Part shown: piece by piece, positions 1-5,572 of the stretch | Position numbering within the stretch: position 1 is the first letter of the stretch | How the letters are laid out: every line of letters starts with the position of its first letter | Assembly: GCA_034434515.1 (NCBI GenBank) | Contig: DAOTZA010000180.1 | Location: 1-5,572 of the forward strand | Direction: 5' to 3' | DNA length: 5,572 nucleotides | Origin: NAK19 sp034434515 | GTDB taxonomy: Bacteria; Chloroflexota; Anaerolineae; Anaerolineales; UBA4823 | Translations under genes and position numbers: made by a program | The notes under the pieces: generated by a model | Told to the model about the DNA's origin: nothing | The model's database searches: none | Seen by the model: the letters and a program-made list of their open reading frames with translations, nothing else

Positions 1-40
1 GGGGGTGAGGGAAAAAATCCCCCTATTCTGTACTGTTTCG

Positions 41-67
41 CCCAAATTGGGGTTAAAATAAAACCCC
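41..67 (+). promoter_or_regulatory. Overlapping palindromes and possible -10 box before folK
   Basis: Two palindromes share the G run at 49-52. The first is CCCAA-A-TTGGG at 41-51. The second is GGGGTT (49-54) and AACCCC (62-67) around a 7-base loop, and it touches the folK start codon. TAAAAT at 54-59 is one base from the -10 consensus. With usual spacing, transcription would start at about 66-67, giving a nearly leaderless mRNA. This fits the lack of any Shine-Dalgarno match before folK. No good -35 box is seen 16-18 bases upstream. The palindromes could be an operator or alternative RNA hairpins if transcription comes from further upstream. Promoter function is inferred. Confidence 0.35.
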
Positions 68-553
68 ATGAAGCGTAAAAAGCATGTTATCTATCTGGCA
101 TTGGGCAGCAACCTGGGTGACCGCATGGTGAATCTCCGCCGGGCTCTGGACTATCTGCCGCCAGCGGTTGAGGTAGAGACCGGCTCGACCGTCTATGAGA
201 CCCCGCCGTGGGGCTATCTTGACCAGCCCGCTTTCTACAATCAGGTTGTGCGCGCCGTGACCAACCTCTCCCCTCAAGCCTTGCTGGCATACCTCAAAGA
301 AATCGAGCAGCGTCTGGGGCGCACCGAAACGGTGCGCAACGGCCCTCGCCCGATTGACATCGATATTTTGTTCTATGATGATTTAGAATTGGAAACACCC
401 CAATTAGGAATTCCCCACCCACGGATGGAAGGGCGAGCGTTCGTGTGGGTGCCACTGGCGGAAATTGCCCCAGACTTGATCCATCCCAAACTGGGGAAAT
501 CCGCAGTTCAAGTGGTCAGCGAGTTGGATTGCAGTGGTATTCATGCGGTGTGA
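68..553 (+). CDS. folK: 2-amino-4-hydroxy-6-hydroxymethyldihydropteridine pyrophosphokinase (HPPK)
   Basis: This cytosolic enzyme transfers pyrophosphate from ATP to 6-hydroxymethyl-7,8-dihydropterin, the step just before dihydropteroate synthase in folate synthesis. The 161-residue protein matches the usual family length. Visible motifs are the N-terminal ALGSNLGDR (residues 11-19), the YETPPWG...QPAFYNQVV segment (about 43-61) that builds the pterin pocket and mobile loop, and the signature RNGPRPIDIDIL (90-101). In that signature, Asp97 and Asp99 correspond to the Mg-binding aspartates. The conserved IPHPRM...RAFVWVPLAEIAPD block follows (about 115-136). Many homologues have Trp where Asn91 stands. 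No Shine-Dalgarno site precedes the ATG. folP lies two genes downstream, which supports the assignment. No HPPK-DHPS or FolB fusion is seen. Function is very secure. Confidence 0.96.
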   Translation: MKRKKHVIYLALGSNLGDRMVNLRRALDYLPPAVEVETGSTVYETPPWGYLDQPAFYNQVVRAVTNLSPQALLAYLKEIEQRLGRTETVRNGPRPIDIDILFYDDLELETPQLGIPHPRMEGRAFVWVPLAEIAPDLIHPKLGKSAVQVVSELDCSGIHAV

Positions 554-592
554 GTGTTCGTGCAGAAAGATGATCGATCAGGAGAGTGAAAG

Positions 593-1018
593 ATGGCAGA
601 AACCCCAATCAAACCATTGAAATGGCAGGCGGAACCCGGCCTTGGATATACCGTACAACGGCGGCCGGATGGCGGTATGCATTATGTGTTTACCGATGTC
701 AACGAAAAGACCTTGCGGCACTGGCGCGAGTTTGCCTTGCAACACTTGCTGGATTCTGACCGCCTGACGCGCAACCTGTATGACCTGCGCGCCGTTAAGA
801 AAGTTCCTCCCGAAGCCATCCAGGTTGCCCTGGAGTTGAACACCGACCCGGCAGCACGCAATATCCGTGTTGCGGTGGTGGTCGAAAACGAAGAAGTGCG
901 CCGCGCCATCGAGGAGATTGAAGCCCTCACCGTGCCGGCCGGCGTGGAGTTGGGCATTTTCACCCAAATGGATGAAGCCGAGGCTTGGCTCAGCCGCCCG
1001 CTTACCCAATTGATCTAG
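593..1018 (+). CDS. Small unassigned protein between folK and folP, possible STAS/SpoIIAA-like fold
   Basis: I do not recognise a specific named family for this 141-residue soluble protein. It has no signal peptide or membrane segment. The layout resembles SpoIIAA/STAS-like proteins: an N-terminal beta region (about 18-34), a helix with HWREFALQHLL (43-53), a central strand with LYDLR (62-66), a strand RVAVVV (92-97), a charged helix (99-111), then IFTQMDEAEAWL (122-133). This last motif is like the terminal 'F...eAeaWL' helix seen in STAS/SEC14-type and related small proteins. The start is well set: GGAG at 581-584 lies 8 bases before the ATG. It begins 39 bases after folK, and its stop overlaps the folP ribosome site, so it belongs to the same operon. 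A regulatory or protein-binding role is a guess; no catalytic residues are evident. The gene is almost certainly real, but the fold is only a moderate call. Confidence 0.88.
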   Translation: MAETPIKPLKWQAEPGLGYTVQRRPDGGMHYVFTDVNEKTLRHWREFALQHLLDSDRLTRNLYDLRAVKKVPPEAIQVALELNTDPAARNIRVAVVVENEEVRRAIEEIEALTVPAGVELGIFTQMDEAEAWLSRPLTQLI

Positions 1019-1033
1019 GAGCGCGCTTGCCGG

Positions 1034-1957
1034 ATGGAGACTCTCAAAGCGACCCATTTACAAATTGGAAAACATCTCTTCGAATGGGGCAAACGCACGT
1101 ATATCATGGGTATCTTGAACGTCACGCCCGATAGCTTCTCTGGCGATGGCTTGTTGAAAGAAGAAGGGGACTTCGTCTCCCGCGCCGTCGTCCAAGCGCA
1201 GCGTTTTGTGGCTGCCGGGGCGGATATTCTGGACATTGGCGGGGAAAGCACGCGGCCGGGTTCACAGCCGATCAGCGCCGCAGAAGAGCTGGAACACATC
1301 CTGCCTGTCCTGCAAGCGGTGGCGCAGGCAGTGGATGTACCGATCTCAATCGACACCTACAAAGCTGCCGTCGCCGAAGCCGCCTTACAAGCTGGCGCCC
1401 AGATTGTCAACGACGTGTGGGGGTTTCATGCCGACCCGGCGATCGCCGAGGTTGCTGCCCGCTATCAGGCGGCGGTCGTCTTGATGCACAACCGCAGTTC
1501 GTGGGCGCACGCTGAGATCAAAGAGAAGCTGGGCGGGCGCTACGTTGGCATTCCCTACGACAACCTGATCGCCGACATCCAACGTGAACTACTGGAAAGC
1601 GTTGCCATTGCCCATGCAGCCGGCATCCCCGATGAGCGCATCATCCTCGACCCAGGCATCGGTTTCGGCAAGTCCACCGAGCAAAACCTGGAGCTGGTGG
1701 ATCGGCTGAACGAAATTCGCGCCCTGGGCTATCCAATTCTCTATGGTCCTTCGCGCAAATCTTTTATCGGTTATACCCTCGATTTACCCCCCGAGCAACG
1801 CCTCGAAGGTACAGCAGCGGCAGTGGCAGTAGGCATCGTGCGCGGCGCCGACATCGTGCGTGTCCATGATGTCGAAGCCATGACCCGCGTCGCCCGCATG
1901 ACCGACGCCATCGTGCGCCGCCCTACCGCAGAGGGGTTCCCAAAGGAGCAGAGATGA
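1034..1957 (+). CDS. folP: Dihydropteroate synthase (DHPS)
   Basis: It condenses 6-hydroxymethyldihydropterin pyrophosphate, the FolK product, with p-aminobenzoate to give 7,8-dihydropteroate. It is the sulfonamide target and a cytosolic TIM barrel. The 307 residues carry the complete set of family motifs: MGILNVTPDSFSGDG (25-39), GADILDIGGESTRPGS (62-77), PISIDTYK (103-110), IVNDVWG (124-130), the LMHNRS segment (150-155), ILDPGIGFGKS (204-214), GPSRKSFIG (238-246) and the terminal RVHDV (276-280). The ATG is preceded by AGGAG at 1017-1021, which overlaps the stop codon of the preceding gene. The 12-base gap is rather long, but no better in-frame start exists before the conserved core. The extra N-terminal 20 residues are ordinary for the family. 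The stop overlaps the aconitase start by four bases. All substrate-binding motifs are intact, so it should be active. Confidence 0.97.
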   Translation: METLKATHLQIGKHLFEWGKRTYIMGILNVTPDSFSGDGLLKEEGDFVSRAVVQAQRFVAAGADILDIGGESTRPGSQPISAAEELEHILPVLQAVAQAVDVPISIDTYKAAVAEAALQAGAQIVNDVWGFHADPAIAEVAARYQAAVVLMHNRSSWAHAEIKEKLGGRYVGIPYDNLIADIQRELLESVAIAHAAGIPDERIILDPGIGFGKSTEQNLELVDRLNEIRALGYPILYGPSRKSFIGYTLDLPPEQRLEGTAAAVAVGIVRGADIVRVHDVEAMTRVARMTDAIVRRPTAEGFPKEQR

Positions 1958-4674
1958 CAAACAGAGATGAGTTTGGTATCCGTCAGGTATTAAAGACCTC
2001 TTCCGCCGAGCTGGTTTACTACAGTTTGCCGCTGTTGGAAAAGCAGGGGCTCACCCAACTGGATCGCCTGCCCTATTCCATTCGCATCCTTTTGGAAGCA
2101 GTGGCGCGCGGCTGCAATCAGGCTGAAATCACCTCTGAAGATGTACTCCATCTGGCAAGGTGGCAGCCTCAACAAAGCGAACGCCCCAATTTACCCTTCC
2201 GACCGGCGCGGGTTATTATGCAGGATTTCACCGGCGTACCGGCAATTGTTGACTTAGCCGCCATGCGGTCAGCCGTCCAGCGCTTGAAAGGCGACCCACA
2301 GCGCATCAATCCTCAGGTGCCGGTCGATCTGGTCATCGACCATTCGGTGCAGGTGGATTTCTTCGCCAATGCAGATGCTCTCCAACGCAACGCCGAACTG
2401 GAGTTTCAGCGCAACCGCGAACGCTACGAGTTCCTCAGTTGGGGGCAGAAAGCCTTTCGCAATTTTCGCGTTGTGCCGCCGGCGACTGGAATCGTTCATC
2501 AAGTCAATCTGGAGTATCTGGCGGAAGTGGTTTTGGTTGTCGAGAGCGACGGAGAGCTGATTGCCGTGCCAGACACCCTGGTCGGCACCGATTCGCACAC
2601 CACGATGATCAACGGTTTGGGCGTTGTTGGCTGGGGAGTGGGCGGCATCGAGGCTGAAGCAGCCATGCTGGGCATCCCAATCGACCTCAGCACACCCGAG
2701 GTGGTCGGTTTCCGCTTGAGCGGCGAACTGCGTCCGGGTGTCACCGCGACCGACTTAACCCTAACCGTCACCCAAATCCTACGCCAACACGGCGTTGTCG
2801 AAAAGTTTGTCGAGTTCTTTGGGCCTGGTGTAGATCGCCTGTCCTTACCCGATCGAGCGACCATCGCCAACATGGCCCCGGAATACGGCGCCACCATGGG
2901 TTATTTCCCCATCGATGCCGAGACCCTGCGCTATCTGGCTGCTACGGGGCGCAGTCCAGAACTAATCGAGCGGGTGGAGCGATATACCAAAGCACAAGGG
3001 CTCTTCCGCACCCCCACTGCGCCGGAACCGCAGTACAGTGAAGTCATTGAACTGGATCTGTCCACCATCGAGCCCAGCGTGGCTGGTCCCAAGCGGCCGC
3101 AAGACCGCTTGCCTTTGGGGATGGTCAAAGAAGCGTTTGCCAGGGCGTTGGTTGCTCCCCTCAGCGAACGCGGTTACGCTCTGTCGCCGGCCGAAGTGGA
3201 GGCGCATGCAGTTCTGGGAGTCAACGGCGGCAAGGTGGAGTTGAAACACGGATCGGTTGTGATTGCCGCCATTACCTCTTGCACCAACACTTCCAATCCC
3301 TCGGTAATGGTGGCGGCGGGTTTGCTGGCAAAGAAAGCCGTAGAACGCGGCTTAAAGGTGAAACCTTATGTAAAGACCAGCCTGGCGCCGGGTTCACGGG
3401 TGGTGACAGAATATCTGCAGAAAGCCGGCTTACTCGAACCGTTGGCTGAATTAGGCTTTAATGTGGTTGGCTATGGTTGCACCACCTGTATCGGTAACTC
3501 CGGCCCTTTGCCTGGCGAGGTGGTCAAAGCAATCACGACCGCCAATCTGGTTGCCGCGGCAGTGCTCTCCGGGAATCGCAATTTCGAGGGACGCGTGCAT
3601 CCCTACGTGCGCGCCAATTTTCTTGCTTCTCCTCCCTTAGTCGTGGCATATGCTCTGGCCGGCGGCGTGGAAGTTGATTTGACCCGCGAGCCGCTGGGCT
3701 TTGATCAGCAAGGTAAACCGGTCTATCTTACCGAGCTCTGGCCTTCTGAGCAAGAGATTCAAGAAACCATTGCCAAAACGCTGAGCGCTGAGCTTTTTCG
3801 CCAAAAATATGCCGATGTCTTCAACGGCAACCCCACCTGGAACGCCATTGCCGAACGCTATGGCGAGCATGTCAGTGCGGTTTATCCCTGGGATGAACAA
3901 TCTACCTACATTCAAGAACCGCCGTTCTTTGAAGACTTTACACCCCAACCGGCGCCGCTGCAAGACATCTCTGCAGCCCGCGTGCTGGTCTTCCTGGGCG
4001 ATTCGATCACCACCGACCACATCTCCCCGGCTGGGGCGATTGCGGTCGAATCACCGGCCGGCAAATACCTGATTGAACGCGGCGTGCAACCGCGCGATTT
4101 CAACTCGTATGGGGCAAGACGCGGCAACGACCGCGTGATGACGCGGGGCACCTTCGCCAACATTCGCCTCAAGAATCGCCTGCTGCCCGGGGTTGAAGGA
4201 GGCTACACGGTTCACTTTCCCGAAAGGCAGCAAATGTCCATCTATGATGCCGCCATGAAGTACCGGGAGGAGGGCGTTCCACTGATCGTTCTGGCCGGCA
4301 AAGAGTATGGCAGCGGCTCCAGCCGCGATTGGGCCGCCAAAGGCACCCGACTGCTGGGCGTTCGAGCTGTGCTGGCAGAGAGCTTTGAGCGGATTCACCG
4401 TTCAAATCTGGTGGGGATGGGCGTGTTGCCTTTGCAATTCCTGCCCGGCCAGAACGCCGATCAACTTGGCTTAGATGGCAGCGAAACCTTCACCATCCGG
4501 GGCATCTCCGATCCAACCCCGAACCAGCAAATTGAGGTGGTGGGGAAGAAAGAAAATGGCAATGAAATTCGTTTTCAAGCAATTGTGCGCCTGAGCACCC
4601 CCAGTGAAGTGCAGATTTATCGGCACGGTGGCATCTTACCCTTTGTCCTGCGGCGTTTATTGGGATGGGCCTAG
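1954..4674 (+). CDS. acnA: Aconitate hydratase, AcnA/IRP1 type
   Basis: It interconverts citrate and isocitrate via cis-aconitate in the TCA cycle, using a [4Fe-4S] cluster. The 906 residues match the AcnA/IRP1 subfamily (about 890-910), not the shorter mitochondrial type or AcnB. Cluster ligands are Cys443 (SCTNTSNP), Cys509 and Cys512 (GCTTCIGNSGP), with the same spacing as in IRP1. Further landmarks are DFTGVPAIVDLAAMR (91-105), VDLVIDHSV (124-132), GTDSHTTMINGLG (211-223), Arg542 and Arg547 in NRNFEGR, the swivel-domain GDSITTDHISPAG (682-694), and YGSGSSRDWAAKG with Ser790/Arg791. PPATG (175-179) replaces the more usual PPGTG/PPGSG. AAAGGAG (1942-1948) lies 5 bases before the ATG. The ATGA overlap with folP indicates translational coupling. 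This is unusual company for aconitase. A 2-methylcitrate-pathway role (AcnD-like) is less likely given the AcnA-type length and motifs. Confidence 0.97.
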   Translation: MTNRDEFGIRQVLKTSSAELVYYSLPLLEKQGLTQLDRLPYSIRILLEAVARGCNQAEITSEDVLHLARWQPQQSERPNLPFRPARVIMQDFTGVPAIVDLAAMRSAVQRLKGDPQRINPQVPVDLVIDHSVQVDFFANADALQRNAELEFQRNRERYEFLSWGQKAFRNFRVVPPATGIVHQVNLEYLAEVVLVVESDGELIAVPDTLVGTDSHTTMINGLGVVGWGVGGIEAEAAMLGIPIDLSTPEVVGFRLSGELRPGVTATDLTLTVTQILRQHGVVEKFVEFFGPGVDRLSLPDRATIANMAPEYGATMGYFPIDAETLRYLAATGRSPELIERVERYTKAQGLFRTPTAPEPQYSEVIELDLSTIEPSVAGPKRPQDRLPLGMVKEAFARALVAPLSERGYALSPAEVEAHAVLGVNGGKVELKHGSVVIAAITSCTNTSNPSVMVAAGLLAKKAVERGLKVKPYVKTSLAPGSRVVTEYLQKAGLLEPLAELGFNVVGYGCTTCIGNSGPLPGEVVKAITTANLVAAAVLSGNRNFEGRVHPYVRANFLASPPLVVAYALAGGVEVDLTREPLGFDQQGKPVYLTELWPSEQEIQETIAKTLSAELFRQKYADVFNGNPTWNAIAERYGEHVSAVYPWDEQSTYIQEPPFFEDFTPQPAPLQDISAARVLVFLGDSITTDHISPAGAIAVESPAGKYLIERGVQPRDFNSYGARRGNDRVMTRGTFANIRLKNRLLPGVEGGYTVHFPERQQMSIYDAAMKYREEGVPLIVLAGKEYGSGSSRDWAAKGTRLLGVRAVLAESFERIHRSNLVGMGVLPLQFLPGQNADQLGLDGSETFTIRGISDPTPNQQIEVVGKKENGNEIRFQAIVRLSTPSEVQIYRHGGILPFVLRRLLGWA

Positions 4675-4697
4675 GTGCGACCAAAAGCTTTAAGGCA

Positions 4698-4735
4698 GCG
4701 AAGCGGTAAGACAAAAATATTGCCTACCGCTTCGC
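4698..4735. terminator. Hairpin terminator between convergent acnA and ssb
   Basis: A perfect 11-bp stem, GCGAAGCGGTA (4698-4708) against TACCGCTTCGC (4725-4735), encloses a 16-base AT-rich loop. It starts 23 bases after the acnA stop and lies 26 bases beyond the ssb stop, where a bidirectional terminator is expected. No clear T tract follows on the + strand. On the - strand the flank is somewhat T-rich (tgccttaaagcttttgg). Efficiency is therefore uncertain. It might instead be a 3' mRNA-stabilising hairpin. Confidence 0.65.
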
Positions 4736-4761
4736 ATCAAGGGGTGCAGAAAGAAAAGGGC

Positions 4762-5148
4762 TTACTCCGTATCGGCGCTGATTTCCTCCTCCTCTTCAAC
4801 TACCGGCTCTTCTTCTTTGCGCTTGCGGTCAAGAATTTGCATTTGTTTGGCAATCACGCGGGTGACATAGCGGGTGACTCCGTTTTGTTCAAAGCGATGG
4901 GTGCGCAACTTCCCTTCGATGTACACCAAGCGTCCTTTGCTGAGGTATTGCTCACAGATATCCCCCAATTTACCCCAAACTTCGATATTGAACCAATCGG
5001 TCGTCTCACGGGTCTCGCCGTTTTTATCGCGCCAGCGTTGCCCCACTGCCAGGGTGAAACTGGTCACCTTCTTTCCGCCAGGCGTATAATGGGCGGTGGG
5101 CTTGTTGCCTAAACGACCGATCAACTGCACGCGATTCAATGCTGGCAT
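4762..5148 (-). CDS. ssb: Single-stranded DNA-binding protein, short form without the PF tail tip
   Basis: It coats single-stranded DNA in replication, recombination and repair, normally as an OB-fold tetramer. From the chosen start it has 128 residues. The start LNRVQLIGRLG (4-14), SFTLAV (30-35), the aromatic positions Trp39, Trp52, Phe53 and Trp58 (TTDWFNIEVWGKLGD), and YIEGKLRTHRF (76-86) are classic SSB. A short charged linker and a Glu-rich tail follow (about 109-128). It ends ADTE, without the C-terminal DDIPF-like tip used by many SSBs to recruit partner proteins. The start at 5148 is chosen because GGAGG at 5157-5161 lies 8 bases upstream and the family core begins right after it. 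The in-frame ATG at 5161-5163 would add MEDRK but has no ribosome site. The gene stands alone, not in the usual rpsF-ssb-rpsR operon, and converges on acnA. Confidence 0.95.
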   Translation of the reverse strand: MPALNRVQLIGRLGNKPTAHYTPGGKKVTSFTLAVGQRWRDKNGETRETTDWFNIEVWGKLGDICEQYLSKGRLVYIEGKLRTHRFEQNGVTRYVTRVIAKQMQILDRKRKEEEPVVEEEEEISADTE

Positions 5149-5156
5149 CTTCCTGT

Positions 5157-5161
5157 CCTCC
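5157..5161 (-). promoter_or_regulatory. Shine-Dalgarno site deciding the ssb start
   Basis: GGAGG on the - strand lies 8 bases upstream of the ATG at 5146-5148. It shares its first base with the G of the upstream in-frame ATG (5161-5163). The upstream ATG has only pyrimidine/A-rich sequence before it, so the downstream ATG is the better start. Confidence 0.7.
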
Positions 5162-5191
5162 ATTATAGAAAGTGAAAATAAACCCTATAAA
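5162..5191 (-). promoter_or_regulatory. Putative sigma-70-type promoter of ssb
   Basis: On the - strand a perfect TATAAT box (5167-5162) is preceded, 18 bases upstream, by TTTATA (5191-5186), which matches 4 of 6 bases of TTGACA. Transcription would begin near 5155, leaving a leader of about 7 bases and cutting off the GGAGG site at 5157-5161. Either ssb is read nearly leaderless from this promoter, or the true promoter lies further upstream and TATAAT is fortuitous. Confidence 0.45.
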
Positions 5192-5204
5192 TACTGTACT
5201 CCCA

Positions 5205-5218
5205 ACAGACCGTTCTGT
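5205..5218. promoter_or_regulatory. Operator-like palindrome upstream of ssb
   Basis: ACAGACCGTTCTGT matches its own reverse complement at 12 of 14 positions, with ACAGA/TCTGT arms and a central CG. It lies just upstream of the putative ssb -35 box. The AGACC..TTCT core looks like operators of TetR-family repressors of the LmrA/YxaF type (AGACCRGTCT), recalled from general knowledge. No regulator gene is visible here, so binding is conjecture. Confidence 0.3.
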
Positions 5219-5223
5219 CAAGC

Positions 5224-5267
5224 GTCATCGTTCTCTCGAAAGAAAATGTTACCGAGGCAACGATGAC
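5224..5267. repeat. Imperfect inverted repeat / hairpin in the ssb upstream region
   Basis: GTCATCGTT (5224-5232) pairs perfectly with AACGATGAC (5259-5267). After two mismatches, CTCG (5235-5238) pairs with CGAG (5253-5256), leaving a 14-base A-rich loop. No T tract follows on either strand, so a standard terminator is not well supported. Alternatives are a terminator remnant for a - strand gene to the right, a protein-binding site, or an end of a small mobile repeat. Only one copy is present in the window. Confidence 0.5.
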
Positions 5268-5437
5268 AGAAGTACGTCCAATGACCGTAAATAAATGTCG
5301 CTGGTATTTGCACAAAATACGCATTTGCTGCTGGTTAGCCCAGACAAAGAAAGAGCGTAGCCGCCTGTAGGTAGAATGAAGCGCATGCCATGATCAATTT
5401 GCCCCTCAGATCGTTGATCCGCTTGTTGAACAGCGAA
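5268..5437. other. Stretch with no convincing gene
   Basis: I see no RNA gene, convincing promoter or complete reading frame here. On the - strand, a frame different from that of the right-edge fragment is open from 5499 down to a TAA at 5335-5337. It has 54 codons and G/C-rich third positions but no start with a ribosome site. It contains RINDLRGKL and could be the shifted continuation of a decayed gene. On the + strand only a 35-codon frame (5263-5370) is present. Confidence 0.4.
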
Positions 5438-5572
5438 TTAGCCCGCAAATAGGATAAGGCGAGGAAGGCGCTCCTGGAGATGCGCAACCGTCTCCCAGGT
5501 CACGAAACGTGGTAGGAGGGGGCGCAGGTCGATTTCCCAGTTGGTCTTCGCCTGACGGAATATCGTCCCGTT
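5438..5572 (-). pseudogene. Possible 3' end of a gene running in from the right edge, perhaps frameshifted
   Basis: On the - strand a frame open from the window edge runs 44 codons to TAA at 5438-5440. By my hand count G/C is about 64%, 43% and 73% at codon positions 1, 2 and 3, the pattern of real coding sequence in this window. The peptide includes TNWEIDLRPLLPRFVTWETV and ends LILFAG. I do not recognise the family, and the start is outside the window. A second frame offset by one base is open on the same strand from 5499 to 5335 and also has G/C-rich third positions. A frameshift between 5440 and 5499 is therefore possible, making this a decayed gene. It could equally be an intact short C-terminus followed by noncoding DNA. 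A worn transposase end is one weak guess, not supported by any motif. Confidence 0.35.

Noticed and set aside
1..23. G-run/C-run hairpin at the left edge, possibly a terminator of an upstream gene
   Set aside because: The GGGA/TCCC stem is only 4 bp (or GGGGG/CCCCC with a long loop), it has no T tract, and the window edge hides the context.
1954..4674. RNA-binding (iron-regulatory protein) role for the aconitase
   Set aside because: The protein is in the IRP1-like subfamily, but cluster ligands and active-site residues are intact and no iron-responsive-element-like hairpin was recognised in the window. Only the enzyme role is supported.
4698..4735. Integron attC-like or mobile-repeat reading of the hairpin
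   Set aside because: It lacks attC core sites (GTTRRRY/RYYYAAC), and its position between two convergent stop codons is explained by a terminator.
4675..5112. 145-codon + strand open frame opposite ssb
   Set aside because: It is antisense to a clear SSB gene, begins right at the acnA stop, and has no protein-family features. It is a shadow of ssb codon bias.
5194..5208. LexA-like box CTGT-N7-ACAG upstream of ssb
   Set aside because: The E. coli LexA spacing is N8, not N7, and LexA sites differ among phyla. The match is too weak to call an SOS box.
5263..5370. 35-codon + strand frame with GAGG upstream (MTEVRPMTVNKCRWYL...)
   Set aside because: Its start codon lies inside the hairpin arm, the composition is Cys/Trp/Arg-rich without coding-like bias, and no promoter is seen. 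It is most likely chance.

Overview
The window is bacterial DNA with a compact gene layout. It carries four co-directional genes on the + strand (folK, a small unassigned gene, folP and an AcnA-type aconitase). A convergent single-stranded DNA-binding protein gene (ssb) lies on the - strand, followed by about 400 bases with no complete gene. Codon use and base composition (moderately GC-rich, G/C-biased third positions) look uniform across the five genes. Shine-Dalgarno sites are clear for three of the four + genes and for ssb. The folate genes separated by a small STAS-like gene, and the protein sequence styles, remind me of Chloroflexota (Anaerolineae-like) genomes. That is an impression from memory, not shown by the sequence.

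Region 1-67 is a short upstream segment with two overlapping palindromes and a possible -10 box so close to the folK start that the mRNA may be nearly leaderless. Region 68-4674 looks like one operon: folK (HPPK) and folP (DHPS) catalyse consecutive steps to dihydropteroate, with a 141-residue protein of possible STAS/SpoIIAA-like fold between them. The aconitase gene overlaps the folP stop by four bases (ATGA), so a TCA-cycle enzyme appears translationally coupled to folate synthesis. An 11-bp perfect hairpin at 4698-4735 lies between the convergent acnA and ssb genes and probably ends transcription from one or both sides.

Region 4762-5148 (- strand) is ssb, with a typical OB fold and a short acidic tail. 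It lacks the usual C-terminal ...PF tip. Its start should be the second ATG, because a GGAGG ribosome site overlaps the first ATG, which also forms part of a perfect TATAAT box.

Region 5168-5572 has no complete gene. It holds a TetR-operator-like palindrome, a long imperfect hairpin, and at the right edge a - strand open stretch with coding-like base periodicity. This may be the 3' end of a gene that starts outside the window, possibly broken by a frameshift. I see no defence system, CRISPR array, tRNA or rRNA gene, or intact mobile element here. The main points of interest are the operon composition, the unassigned gene, the tail-less SSB and the structured DNA around the two promoters.
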